Shown here one piece after another: positions 1-6,545 of a stretch of 8,198 nucleotides of DNA. The notes under the pieces were generated by a model. It searched no databases and had not been told where the DNA came from. It saw nothing but the letters and a program-made list of their open reading frames with translations. How positions within the stretch are numbered: the stretch's first letter is position 1; every line of letters starts with the position of its first letter. The DNA is from Candidatus Zixiibacteriota bacterium (GTDB lineage: Bacteria > Zixibacteria > MSB-5A5 > SM1-73): assembly GCA_023127875.1 (NCBI GenBank), contig JAGMFA010000091.1, positions 1 to 8,198 on the forward strand, read 5' to 3'. Position numbers and translations under genes: made by a program.

Positions 1-336
1 AAGAAACTTGATTTTCTGGTGGTTCAGGACATCTTCTCAACCGAGACCGCCAGGTTAGCCCATGTGGTTTTGCCCGGAGCCTCGTTTGCCGAAAAAGAAG
101 GGACTTTTACCAATGTGGAGAGAAGGATTCAGAAGCTGAGCAGAGCATTCGATCCTTTGACAAATTCAAAGGCTGATTGGGATATCATCTGCATGTTAGC
201 GCAAGCCATGGGGTATGATTTTGATTATATCTCACCTGCGCAAATTTTCGAAGAGCTGGTCAGGATCTCTCCCATTCATGCAAAGATGAACTGGGAAGAT
301 TTAGGTGAAACGGGAAAACAATGGGAAATGATTTGA
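1..336 (+). CDS. nuoG: NADH-quinone oxidoreductase subunit G, C-terminal part (5' truncated by window)
   Basis: Only the last 111 codons are present; the frame is open from base 1 and ends at TGA 334-336. NuoG is the large peripheral-arm subunit of complex I, carrying iron-sulfur clusters on an N-terminal ferredoxin-like part and a molybdopterin-oxidoreductase fold behind it. What is seen belongs to that fold: VVQDIF (visible residues 7-12), TETARLAHVVLPG (14-26) and EKEGTFTNVERR (31-42), the segment shared by NuoG and formate dehydrogenase alpha chains. The protein stops about 70 residues later, at GKQWEMI, with no C-terminal molybdopterin-dinucleotide-binding domain of the type that follows this segment in formate dehydrogenases. 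nuoH starts 40 bp downstream, which favours NuoG over a free-standing formate dehydrogenase. The iron-sulfur part cannot be checked because it lies outside the window. Confidence 0.85.
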   Translation, partial: KKLDFLVVQDIFSTETARLAHVVLPGASFAEKEGTFTNVERRIQKLSRAFDPLTNSKADWDIICMLAQAMGYDFDYISPAQIFEELVRISPIHAKMNWEDLGETGKQWEMI

Positions 337-376
337 GATGTTGGTTGTAAACAAACGTTTTTTTCTTTAAGACTAT

Positions 377-1360
377 ATGCTCGCATTTATCATCATAACT
401 TTAGTCAAAGTAGCAGTGGTTCTTGTTGTTTTTCTGCTTTTGATTGCTTACCTGACCTGGCTGGAAAGGAAGCTTTTGGGGCATTTTCAGGTAAGGTTAG
501 GTCCCATGCGGGTGGGACCACATGGTCTTCTTCAGCCCATCGCCGACGGCATAAAACTTCTGTTCAAGGAGGACATTGTTCCGGCGAATGTGCATAAGTT
601 CATCTATAATTTGGCTCCTGTTTTGACCTTTATCCCTGCTTTGATAATCGTGGCAGTTATCCCTTTCGGATCTGGGATAAAAATTCTGGGATACGAAATT
701 GACATGGTGATCTCCAACTTTAATATGGGTATACTTTACGTGCTTGCTGTTAGCTCTCTGGGAGTATACGGACTGGTTTTAGCCGGCTGGTCATCCAACA
801 ACAAATACTCACTTCTGGGAGGATTGAGGTCATCCGCTCAGATGATCAGCTATGAAGTCTCCATGGGTTTTTCCTTAATCGGGGTCTTGATGATCGCCGG
901 ATCTTTAAGCTTGGTTGACATAGTAAATGCCCAGGATAAGTTTTTCAACTGGTTTATCTTTCGACAACCGCTGGGATTCATCCTTTATCTTATCTGCGCC
1001 ATCGCTGAACTCAACCGGGCACCTTTTGATCTCCCCGAGGCAGAAAATGAGCTGGTGGCAGGATATATGACCGAGTATTCGTCCATGAAGTTTGCCATGT
1101 TCTTTTTAGGAGAGTACGGCAACATGATCAATGTCTCTGCTTTGGCGACCACCCTGTTTTTGGGTGGGTGGCATGGTCCGTTTTTGCCGCCGGTCTTGTG
1201 GTTTTTGATAAAGTTAGTTGTGTTCCTTTTCTTCTTCATCTGGATAAGAGCCACACTCCCCAGATTCAGATATGATCAGTTGATGAATTTCGGATGGAAG
1301 ATTCTTTTGCCTCTGGCACTGCTTAACATTTTCATCACCGCGGTGATAATGATATTGTAA
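377..1360 (+). CDS. nuoH: NADH-quinone oxidoreductase subunit H (ND1 homologue)
   Basis: A 327-residue membrane protein of normal family length that anchors the peripheral arm and forms much of the quinone-binding chamber. Signatures are plain: [17 protein letters not shown] (27-43), then [13 protein letters not shown] (about 54-66), the acidic quinone-site loop [21 protein letters not shown] (from about A210) followed by [15 protein letters not shown], and the C-terminal [16 protein letters not shown]. The family has eight transmembrane helices, and the hydrophobic pattern agrees. An in-frame TAA lies at 368-370, so the ATG at 377 is the first possible ATG start. No good Shine-Dalgarno sequence precedes it. 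The gene is co-directional with nuoG and nuoI and has no defects. Function as the quinone-site subunit is well supported by family knowledge. Confidence 0.98.
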   Translation: MLAFIIITLVKVAVVLVVFLLLIAYLTWLERKLLGHFQVRLGPMRVGPHGLLQPIADGIKLLFKEDIVPANVHKFIYNLAPVLTFIPALIIVAVIPFGSGIKILGYEIDMVISNFNMGILYVLAVSSLGVYGLVLAGWSSNNKYSLLGGLRSSAQMISYEVSMGFSLIGVLMIAGSLSLVDIVNAQDKFFNWFIFRQPLGFILYLICAIAELNRAPFDLPEAENELVAGYMTEYSSMKFAMFFLGEYGNMINVSALATTLFLGGWHGPFLPPVLWFLIKLVVFLFFFIWIRATLPRFRYDQLMNFGWKILLPLALLNIFITAVIMIL

Positions 1361-1362
1361 AA

Positions 1363-1402
1363 AAGGTTCAAAAGTTCAAAGGTTTAATGGTTCAATGGTT
1401 CA
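1363..1402 (+). repeat. Five 8-bp degenerate tandem repeats between nuoH and nuoI
   Basis: Five consecutive 8-bp units, AAGGTTCA, AAAGTTCA, AAGGTTTA, ATGGTTCA and ATGGTTCA, run in perfect phase over 40 bp. They occupy nearly all of the 45-bp gap and end 3 bp before the nuoI start codon. No Shine-Dalgarno motif is left in the gap, so nuoI is either initiated without one or translated by ribosomes coming from nuoH. The units are seen directly; that they belong to a dispersed genomic repeat family is inferred. Confidence 0.85.
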
Positions 1403-1405
1403 GTT

Positions 1406-1858
1406 ATGTTTGATGTTTTGAAAACGATATTTTGGGCGATTCCCAGGGGATTGTCAGTCACATTTAAGTATCTGCTCTCCCGACCGACTACGATAAGATA
1501 TCCAGAGCAGAAGCTGACACTTCCTCCACGATACAGAGGCTTACACTACCTGGAAAGAAACGAGGATGGATCTGAGAAATGCGTTTGCTGTGGGCTATGT
1601 GCCGCCGCCTGTCCCTCCGGGTGCATTTACATGGAGCCAGCAGAAGACGAATTTGGCGAAAGATATGCCAAGGTGTATGAGATAAACGAACTAAGATGTA
1701 TATTCTGTGGATATTGTCAGGAAGCCTGTCCCAAGGAAGCGATCTTTTTGGGAAAAGAATATGAGTTCTCCAATGACAGACGAGAGAAGTTGATATATAC
1801 CAAAGAGGATCTTTTGGTGCCTTATGGCAATAAACGGTCAACGGATGAAACGGATTGA
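1406..1858 (+). CDS. nuoI: NADH-quinone oxidoreductase subunit I (2x[4Fe-4S] ferredoxin-type)
   Basis: A 150-residue iron-sulfur protein that carries clusters N6a and N6b of complex I and passes electrons from the NuoG chain towards N2 and the quinone. Two CxxCxxCxxxCP motifs are complete: C59/C62/C65/C69 and C98/C101/C104/C108, with an extra Cys at 61 and another at 73. The N-terminal stretch (about 1-30, with FDVLKTIFWAIPRGLSVTFKYLL) is the amphipathic membrane-contact helix typical of NuoI. An in-frame TAA at 1385-1387 limits the start to the ATG at 1406. The last eight residues (KRSTDETD, 143-150) are encoded by copies of the 9-bp repeat that continues into the nuoI-nuoJ gap, so the tail looks acquired rather than conserved. 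The core is intact and the identification is secure. Confidence 0.97.
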   Translation: MFDVLKTIFWAIPRGLSVTFKYLLSRPTTIRYPEQKLTLPPRYRGLHYLERNEDGSEKCVCCGLCAAACPSGCIYMEPAEDEFGERYAKVYEINELRCIFCGYCQEACPKEAIFLGKEYEFSNDRREKLIYTKEDLLVPYGNKRSTDETD

Positions 1859-1887
1859 GCGGATTAGTTAACGGATTAAACGGATGA
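1833..1887 (+). repeat. 9-bp tandem repeat (consensus AACGGATKA) spanning nuoI stop codon and nuoI-nuoJ gap
   Basis: After a partial unit AACGGTC (1833-1839) come AACGGATGA (1840-1848), AACGGATTG (1849-1857) and AGCGGATTA (1858-1866). A 3-nt spacer follows, then AACGGATTA (1870-1878) and AACGGATGA (1879-1887). The array contains the nuoI stop codon (1856-1858) and runs to within 4 bp of the nuoJ ATG, leaving no normally spaced Shine-Dalgarno site. A reverse-oriented copy of the family lies at 8054-8080 and a diverged one at 6375-6401. Confidence 0.88.
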
Positions 1888-1891
1888 GAAG

Positions 1892-2398
1892 ATGGAGCTT
1901 TTGATTTTTTCCATAGTGGCGGTGGTTGCGGTTGTTTGCTCTATTTTGGTGATCAGCCAGAAAAGTGCGGTGGCAAGCGCACTCTTTCTGATAGCCACCA
2001 TGGTAAGCTTAGCCATACTCTTTTTAATGCTGAATGCTCCGTTCTTGGCGGCAATCCAGATTATAGTTTATGCCGGTGCCATTATGGTTTTATTCCTGTT
2101 CGTCATCATGCTTTTGAATCTGAGAAGGGACGAATTCGGTCCGGAGAAAAGAAAAGCTCAAAGATTTTTTGCCATCTTGTTCGTGTTTTTACTTTTGATC
2201 GGAATGGTAACGATTATTGAAATGGGAGTTTTTGGTTTCAAGCCAGCCGAAGTCGTTTCTGAGGCTACAGCCCCGGCTGGCGTTGAACCTTTAGCTCAAC
2301 TGCTGTTCACCAAATATCTTCTTCCGTTTGAGTTAGCGTCAGTTTTACTTCTGGTGGCAATAGTGGGCGCCATAGTTATGGCAAAGAGGAGATTATAA
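1892..2398 (+). CDS. nuoJ: NADH-quinone oxidoreductase subunit J (ND6 homologue)
   Basis: A 168-residue hydrophobic protein with the five-helix profile of NuoJ/ND6. The diagnostic motif is in helix 3, AAIQIIVYAGAIMVLFLFVIML (about 53-74, with Y60), followed by NLRRDEFG. In the family this helix has a pi-bulge whose conformational change couples quinone chemistry to proton transfer. The C-terminal helix (ELASVLLLVAIVGAIVMAKRR) is also standard. The ATG at 1892 is used; the nearer upstream ATG at 1884 is out of frame and soon terminates. The gap to nuoI is 33 bp and consists almost entirely of 9-bp repeat units. Works with NuoK, the next gene, as the coupling segment of the membrane arm. Confidence 0.96.
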   Translation: MELLIFSIVAVVAVVCSILVISQKSAVASALFLIATMVSLAILFLMLNAPFLAAIQIIVYAGAIMVLFLFVIMLLNLRRDEFGPEKRKAQRFFAILFVFLLLIGMVTIIEMGVFGFKPAEVVSEATAPAGVEPLAQLLFTKYLLPFELASVLLLVAIVGAIVMAKRRL

Positions 2399-2430
2399 AA
2401 ATTTAATCTATGGTGGAGAGTTCATACACC

Positions 2431-2451
2431 GCAGAGCCGTGAAGGCTCTGC
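2431..2451 (+). repeat. Perfect 8-bp hairpin in nuoJ-nuoK gap (REP-like)
   Basis: GCAGAGCC (2431-2438), loop GTGAA (2439-2443) and GGCTCTGC (2444-2451) form a perfect stem in the 98-bp gap. No T-run follows, so it does not look like an intrinsic terminator, and a terminator here would cut off nuoKLMN. It is better read as a short palindromic repeat. In an mRNA it could act as an internal stability or processing element. Dispersal elsewhere in the genome cannot be seen from this window. Confidence 0.75.
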
Positions 2452-2496
2452 TACGCGACATTAGGTGCGAGGTAAAAAAGTTTATTAAAGGTTAAA

Positions 2497-2802
2497 ATGA
2501 TGGTTTCTTCATCTTCTTACTTAATATTGAGTGCGGCGATCTTCGCCATCGGGGTTTTGGGTGTTTTAGTTAGGCGAAATATATTGATCATGTTCATGTC
2601 CATCGAGCTGATGCTGAATGCGGTCAATTTAGCCCTTGTGGCTTTGTCAAAACAGTTAGGTTCTCTCGACGGTCAAGTTGTGGTGTTTTTGGTGATGACC
2701 GTGGCGGCGGCAGAAGCCGCGGTAGGATTGGCCATAATCATTTGTCTTTTCAGAAACAAAAAGAGCGTGAATGTGGATGACTTTAACCTGATGAAATGGT
2801 AA
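2497..2802 (+). CDS. nuoK: NADH-quinone oxidoreductase subunit K (ND4L homologue)
   Basis: A small three-helix membrane subunit linking the quinone site (NuoH/NuoJ) to the antiporter-like subunits. The two buried glutamates used for proton transfer are present: E37 in [14 protein letters not shown] and E73 in [15 protein letters not shown]. Two ATG codons stand in tandem, 2497 and 2500. Starting at 2500 gives 100 residues and places the glutamates at 36 and 72, as in E. coli NuoK. It also puts the AAAGG at 2487-2491 eight bases upstream instead of five. The second ATG may therefore be the real start; the product is otherwise identical. The gene sits in its usual place between nuoJ and nuoL. 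Confidence 0.97.
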   Translation: MMVSSSSYLILSAAIFAIGVLGVLVRRNILIMFMSIELMLNAVNLALVALSKQLGSLDGQVVVFLVMTVAAAEAAVGLAIIICLFRNKKSVNVDDFNLMKW

Positions 2803-2805
2803 GAC

Positions 2806-2878
2806 GACCGCGGTCGACCGTCCGCCGTCCGCCGAAAAAATATCTTTAGCGGCGGACTGCCGACAGTGGACAGCGGAC
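2806..2878 (+). repeat. 73-bp imperfect inverted repeat of 7-bp units (GTCCGCC) in nuoK-nuoL gap
   Basis: A left arm (2806-2834) and right arm (2850-2878), 29 nt each, are complementary at 23 of 29 positions around a 15-nt A/T-rich loop (2835-2849). The 8 innermost pairs are perfect (2827-2834 with 2850-2857). Each arm reads as four 7-bp units close to GTCCGCC; the left arm has GACCGCG, GTCGACC, GTCCGCC, GTCCGCC. The left end also holds a perfect 12-bp palindrome, CGACCGCGGTCG (2805-2816). The element is much richer in G+C than the flanking genes and fills most of the 88-bp gap, starting 4 bp after the nuoK stop. It resembles a small non-coding mobile or palindromic repeat. Confidence 0.85.
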
Positions 2879-2890
2879 AATCAAGAAGAT

Positions 2891-4837
2891 ATGAACTACG
2901 TTTATTTAGTTCCATTATTCCCACTGATCGGTTTTCTGATAAACGGCCTTATAGCGCTCTCTCAGAAATCTGCTTTAGATGAGAGAAGTCCAGTAAAAGG
3001 TTTGGTGAGCTGGATAGGATGCACATCTGTGGGTCTGTCCTTTTTGACCTCCATCGTCATATTCTTCCAGCTTTCTGCTCTACCGGCAGGGGAAAGGGTG
3101 GTGCAAAAGATCGCCTTCCCCTGGATCCTGTCCGGAAAGTTTCATATCGACATTGGCTTTCTGCTTGATCCTCTTTCCTCGGTTATGATCCTGGTAGTCT
3201 CCGGAGTGGGATTTTTCATTCATCTTTATTCCATCGGCTACATGGCAGAGGATAGAGGATATGCCCGCTATTTTTCATTTATGAATCTTTTCACCTTCTT
3301 TATGCTGATGTTGGTCTTATCCAACAATTTTCTTTTGCTTTATCTGGGATGGGAGGGAGTGGGCTTGTGCTCCTATCTTTTGATCGGTTTCTGGTATGAG
3401 AAGAAGAGTGCCGCAGATGCGGGAAAGAAAGCTTTCATCGTCAACAGAATCGGAGACTTCGGCTTTGCACTGGGAGTGATGCTGATATTCTGGACCTTTG
3501 GGAGTCTGAATTTCACTAATGTATTTGAAAACGCACCCCACGTTCTGGCTTTGGGAGGAGGATTGGTCACCGCCATGACCTTGCTTTTGTTTATGGGAGC
3601 CATCGGCAAGTCCGCTCAGATCCCACTTTACGTGTGGCTTCCCGACGCCATGGAAGGTCCCACTCCGGTCTCTGCGTTGATACATGCCGCCACCATGGTG
3701 ACAGCCGGAGTTTATATGGTGGCAAGATGTCATGCGCTTTTCCTTCTGGCTCCTATCTCCATGGGAGTGGTGGCTGTGATCGGGGCGGCAACTGCCATCT
3801 ATGCGGCATCTATCGGCTTGGTTCAAAATGACATCAAGAGGGTGTTGGCGTATTCCACCATCAGCCAGTTAGGCTATATGTTCTTGGCTTGCGGAGTGGG
3901 GGCTTTCGCCGCCGGGATATTTCACCTGATGACCCATGCCTTCTTTAAAGCTCTGCTGTTTCTGTCGGCTGGCTCGGTTATACATGCTTTATCAGGCGAG
4001 TTGAACATACAGAAGATGGGGGGGGTGAAGAAGTATATACCCATTACCTTCTGGTGTTTTCTCGCCGGAACCTTAGCCATCTCCGGTATTCCTCTGTTTT
4101 CCGGATTCTTCAGCAAAGACGAAATCTTGTGGAAAGCCTTCTCCAGCCCCCATGGTCATTTCCTTCTCTGGTTAGTGGGTGTGATCACTGCAGGATTGAC
4201 CGCATTCTATATGTTCAGATTGGTCTTTTTGACCTTTTTGGGAAAATCCAGAGTGGATCCACAAGTCCAGGCTCACATCCATGAAGCTCCGAAATCCATG
4301 ACCTTCCCTCTTATAATTTTAGCAGTGCTTTCAATTATCGGAGGCTATGTGGGAATCCCTCATTCCTTGGGAGGGTTGAACAGATTTGAAGGATTCTTGT
4401 CTCCTGTATTTGAGAGCGATCCTTCTCATACTCACTTAGCCACCCATGCGATGTCGACAGAGTATCTTTTAATGATCATTTCCATCGTAATAGTAATCAT
4501 TGGCATTCTGGTTGCCTATCGATTTTACATCCAGAATTTGAATATTCCGAAGAGGCTGGCAGAAAAATATAGATTTCCCTATCGGGTTTTGTTCAACAAA
4601 TATTATGTGGATGAGCTATATGCCAAAGTTGTGGTTAATCCTCTTTTGAGTTTGGCTTTGGTCTTGTGGAGGCAGTTTGATGTTTTGGTGATAGATGGTA
4701 TAGCCAATGGGATTGCCTCTATGGTCAAAGGATTAGGCGTGGTGATAAGAAAAACCCAGACTGGCTATCTGCGCAACTATGCCCTCTCCTTGGTTTTTGG
4801 AGCGATGTTGATTTTGGTTTATTACATCTTTCGGTGA
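2891..4837 (+). CDS. nuoL: NADH-quinone oxidoreductase subunit L (ND5 homologue)
   Basis: The distal antiporter-like proton channel of complex I, 648 residues, slightly longer than E. coli NuoL (613). Key residues are in place: E155 in [17 protein letters not shown]240 in [35 protein letters not shown] (with H265), K353 in [19 protein letters not shown], and K409-D410 in GFFSKDEIL. These match E. coli E144, K229, H254, K342 and K399-D400 by context. After the 14-helix core, the C-terminal part (about 520-648) contains a further hydrophobic helix, the stretch [15 protein letters not shown], and a final membrane helix. This fits the long lateral helix that braces NuoM and NuoN. The start has only a weak purine run (AAGAAG, 2883-2888). 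nuoM follows after 4 bp. Confidence 0.98.
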   Translation: MNYVYLVPLFPLIGFLINGLIALSQKSALDERSPVKGLVSWIGCTSVGLSFLTSIVIFFQLSALPAGERVVQKIAFPWILSGKFHIDIGFLLDPLSSVMILVVSGVGFFIHLYSIGYMAEDRGYARYFSFMNLFTFFMLMLVLSNNFLLLYLGWEGVGLCSYLLIGFWYEKKSAADAGKKAFIVNRIGDFGFALGVMLIFWTFGSLNFTNVFENAPHVLALGGGLVTAMTLLLFMGAIGKSAQIPLYVWLPDAMEGPTPVSALIHAATMVTAGVYMVARCHALFLLAPISMGVVAVIGAATAIYAASIGLVQNDIKRVLAYSTISQLGYMFLACGVGAFAAGIFHLMTHAFFKALLFLSAGSVIHALSGELNIQKMGGVKKYIPITFWCFLAGTLAISGIPLFSGFFSKDEILWKAFSSPHGHFLLWLVGVITAGLTAFYMFRLVFLTFLGKSRVDPQVQAHIHEAPKSMTFPLIILAVLSIIGGYVGIPHSLGGLNRFEGFLSPVFESDPSHTHLATHAMSTEYLLMIISIVIVIIGILVAYRFYIQNLNIPKRLAEKYRFPYRVLFNKYYVDELYAKVVVNPLLSLALVLWRQFDVLVIDGIANGIASMVKGLGVVIRKTQTGYLRNYALSLVFGAMLILVYYIFR

Positions 4838-4838
4838 G
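4833..4838 (+). promoter_or_regulatory. Shine-Dalgarno of nuoM overlapping the nuoL stop codon
   Basis: GGTGAG at 4833-4838 overlaps the nuoL TGA (4835-4837) and ends 3 bases before the nuoM ATG at 4842. With a 4-bp gap this is a typical arrangement for translational coupling, in which ribosomes ending nuoL restart on nuoM. It is the only junction in the window that is this tight and carries no repeat. Confidence 0.55.
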
Positions 4839-4841
4839 ATC

Positions 4842-6404
4842 ATGTTAGATACTTGGATTTTAACCATACTTACGTTTTTCCCTCTTGTGGGAATTTTGAT
4901 ATTGCTTCTTATCGATAGAAGCAGGCACAATGCTATTAAAATAGTTGCCTTTGTCGCCTCTCTGTTGAATGCCATATTCTCCCTTTATATCTATTTCAAT
5001 TTTGCGGGTGAATCTTCAGCAATGCAGTTTTCAGTCAACAAGACTTGGATTGAAACTCTGGGGATAAGTTATCATCTGGGCATTGACGGGATCAGCCTGT
5101 TTTTAGTCCTCCTGACCACATTTCTTACTCCACTGGCCATCCTCTCCTCCTGGTCTGCAATCACTCAAAAGGTAAAAGGTTACTACATTTCCATGCTGTT
5201 TTTAGAAACAGGGATGATTGGGGTTTTCGTTTCTTTGGATCTGTTTTTGTTCTATGTCTTCTGGGAAGTCATGCTCATTCCCATGTATTTTCTCATAGGT
5301 ATCTGGGGTGGACCCAGAAGAATATATGCCACGATCAAGTTTGTCCTCTTCACCATGACCGGATCGCTTTTGATGATGGTAGCTATTTTGGTTTTATATT
5401 TCATGAACCACAGTTTCACCGGCACATATACCTTCAACCTTTTGGAGATAACTAATCTTCCCATTCCCTTGGGAGCACAATTCTGGCTGTTTTTTGCTTT
5501 TGCCTTAGCTTTCGCCATCAAGGTTCCTATGTTTCCGTTTCACACCTGGCTTCCGGATGCTCATGTTGAAGCTCCCACTGCCGGATCGGTTATCTTGGCC
5601 GGAGTTTTGCTTAAGATGGGAACTTATGGTTTTTTGAGGTTCTGTCTTCCTCTGTTTCCTAATGCGTTTATGGATTATGTTTGGCTTTTCTCTGTTCTGG
5701 CGATAATTGGCATTATCTATGGTGCCCTGGTTTCCATAAGGCAGGAGGATGTGAAAAGCTTAGTGGCCTTCTCATCGGTGAGCCATCTGGGTTTCGTGAT
5801 GCTGGGAATTTTTGCCTTAAACGTTCAGAGTATAGAAGGAAGCATACTTCAGATGATCAATCATGGCATCTCCACCGGAGCGCTCTTTTTGATCGTAGGG
5901 ATGATATATGAGAGAAGACATACCCGATTGATTGCCGATTTTGGTGGCGTGTCAAAGAAAATGCCGGTGTTCGCTGCCTTCTTCATGATCGTCACTCTTT
6001 CCTCCATCGGGCTTCCCGGAACCAATGGTTTCGTGGGAGAATTCACCATTCTTCTGGGAACTTTTAAATCCAACGTGGTTTATGCTGTGCTGGGAGCAGT
6101 GGGGATCATCTTAGCCGCCATATACATGTTGTGGATGTATCAACGCGTCATGTTCGGAAAAATCACCAAACCGGAGAACGAAAACTTAAAGGACTTAAAC
6201 CTAAGAGAAAAGATAGTCTTAATACCGTTGATTCTGGCAATCTTCTGGATCGGTATCTATCCCAAGCCTTTTTTCACCAAAATGGAACCCTCGGTTAAAA
6301 ATCTCATAGAGAATGCACAGACAAAATATGAGAAAAATCAACTTTTTGAGAAAGGCCTTAGTATAGATTCCCAACAGATGGAGCAGATGAAACAGATGGA
6401 GTGA
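4842..6404 (+). CDS. nuoM: NADH-quinone oxidoreductase subunit M (ND4 homologue)
   Basis: The middle antiporter-like pump subunit, 520 residues with a 14-helix hydrophobic profile. Family residues seen: E142 in [19 protein letters not shown]227 in [29 protein letters not shown]258 in [14 protein letters not shown], and E400 in [17 protein letters not shown]. These correspond to E. coli E144, K234, K265 and E407 by context. The glutamate in the last motif, where NuoL and NuoN have lysine, is diagnostic of NuoM. Probably coupled translationally to nuoL. The hydrophilic C-terminal tail ends in QMEQMKQME, encoded by three 9-bp units directly before the stop. These units resemble the repeat at the nuoI end, so this tail is probably not functional core sequence. 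Confidence 0.98.
   Translation: MLDTWILTILTFFPLVGILILLLIDRSRHNAIKIVAFVASLLNAIFSLYIYFNFAGESSAMQFSVNKTWIETLGISYHLGIDGISLFLVLLTTFLTPLAILSSWSAITQKVKGYYISMLFLETGMIGVFVSLDLFLFYVFWEVMLIPMYFLIGIWGGPRRIYATIKFVLFTMTGSLLMMVAILVLYFMNHSFTGTYTFNLLEITNLPIPLGAQFWLFFAFALAFAIKVPMFPFHTWLPDAHVEAPTAGSVILAGVLLKMGTYGFLRFCLPLFPNAFMDYVWLFSVLAIIGIIYGALVSIRQEDVKSLVAFSSVSHLGFVMLGIFALNVQSIEGSILQMINHGISTGALFLIVGMIYERRHTRLIADFGGVSKKMPVFAAFFMIVTLSSIGLPGTNGFVGEFTILLGTFKSNVVYAVLGAVGIILAAIYMLWMYQRVMFGKITKPENENLKDLNLREKIVLIPLILAIFWIGIYPKPFFTKMEPSVKNLIENAQTKYEKNQLFEKGLSIDSQQMEQMKQME
6375..6401 (+). repeat. Three in-frame 9-bp units forming the last nine codons of nuoM
   Basis: CAGATGGAG (6375-6383), CAGATGAAA (6384-6392) and CAGATGGAG (6393-6401) are immediately followed by TGA. 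The stretch 6384-6401 matches the nuoI-end repeat at 1842-1859 in 15 of 18 positions, but the two are read in different frames. This points to a shared DNA repeat rather than a shared peptide. Confidence 0.8.
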
Positions 6405-6442
6405 AGAAACTCTGATGCCTCGGCGAGTATAAATTTATGACA

Positions 6443-6513
6443 ACCTCACCCCGCGTCCCCTTCAGGGTGAATCCCTCTCCACTTTGTGGAGAGGGGGAGA
6501 TAGGGGGAGAGGT
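6443..6513 (+). repeat. 71-bp structured palindromic element in nuoM-nuoN gap
   Basis: The outer arms ACCTCACCCC (6443-6452) and GGGGAGAGGT (6504-6513) pair at 9 of 10 positions. Inside lies a perfect 9-bp hairpin, CCCTCTCCA (6473-6481) with TGGAGAGGG (6487-6495) and a 5-nt loop. A short CCC/GGG pair (6458-6460 with 6465-6467) sits between. The whole element is pyrimidine-rich on the left and purine-rich on the right. No T-run follows, and nuoN lies just downstream, so a terminator is unlikely. It resembles the CCTCACCCC...GGGGAGAGG type of dispersed intergenic repeat that I recall from many bacterial genomes. Confidence 0.8.
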
Positions 6514-6530
6514 AGAGCAAAGATAGACCG

Positions 6531-6536
6531 GGAGAG
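6531..6536 (+). promoter_or_regulatory. Shine-Dalgarno of nuoN
   Basis: GGAGAG at 6531-6536 stands 9 bases before the ATG at 6546. It is the clearest ribosome binding site in the window and favours 6546 over the next in-frame ATG at 6558. It lies just downstream of the structured repeat, outside its outer arm. Confidence 0.6.
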
Positions 6537-6545
6537 ATTTAAACT

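Noticed and set aside
341..364. Possible terminator between nuoG and nuoH (T-run at 358-364 after GGTTGT/ACAAAC)
   Set aside because: The putative stem is short, has a mismatch and would leave only a 2-nt loop. A terminator inside the operon is also unlikely.
331..376. Frameshift truncating nuoG
   Set aside because: Reading past the TGA or in other frames gives no continuation resembling the family, so the stop looks genuine.
1833..1887. CRISPR-like array
   Set aside because: Units are 9 bp with no unique spacers and no cas genes; the 8-bp and 7-bp arrays fail for the same reason.
1936..2220. Alternative + strand frame overlapping nuoJ
   Set aside because: It has no recognisable motif, while the nuoJ frame carries the helix-3 YAGAIMVLF signature.
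3317..3826. Antisense open frame of 169 codons inside nuoL
   Set aside because: Its translation is low-complexity, rich in His, Ser and Gln, with no recognisable domain, and it lies wholly within a well-conserved gene. It is a by-product of nuoL codon use, as are the shorter minus-strand frames elsewhere.
6473..6495. 9-bp hairpin read as a rho-independent terminator of nuoM
   Set aside because: It is followed by a G-rich stretch rather than a T-run, is nested in a larger inverted repeat, and nuoN follows on the same strand.
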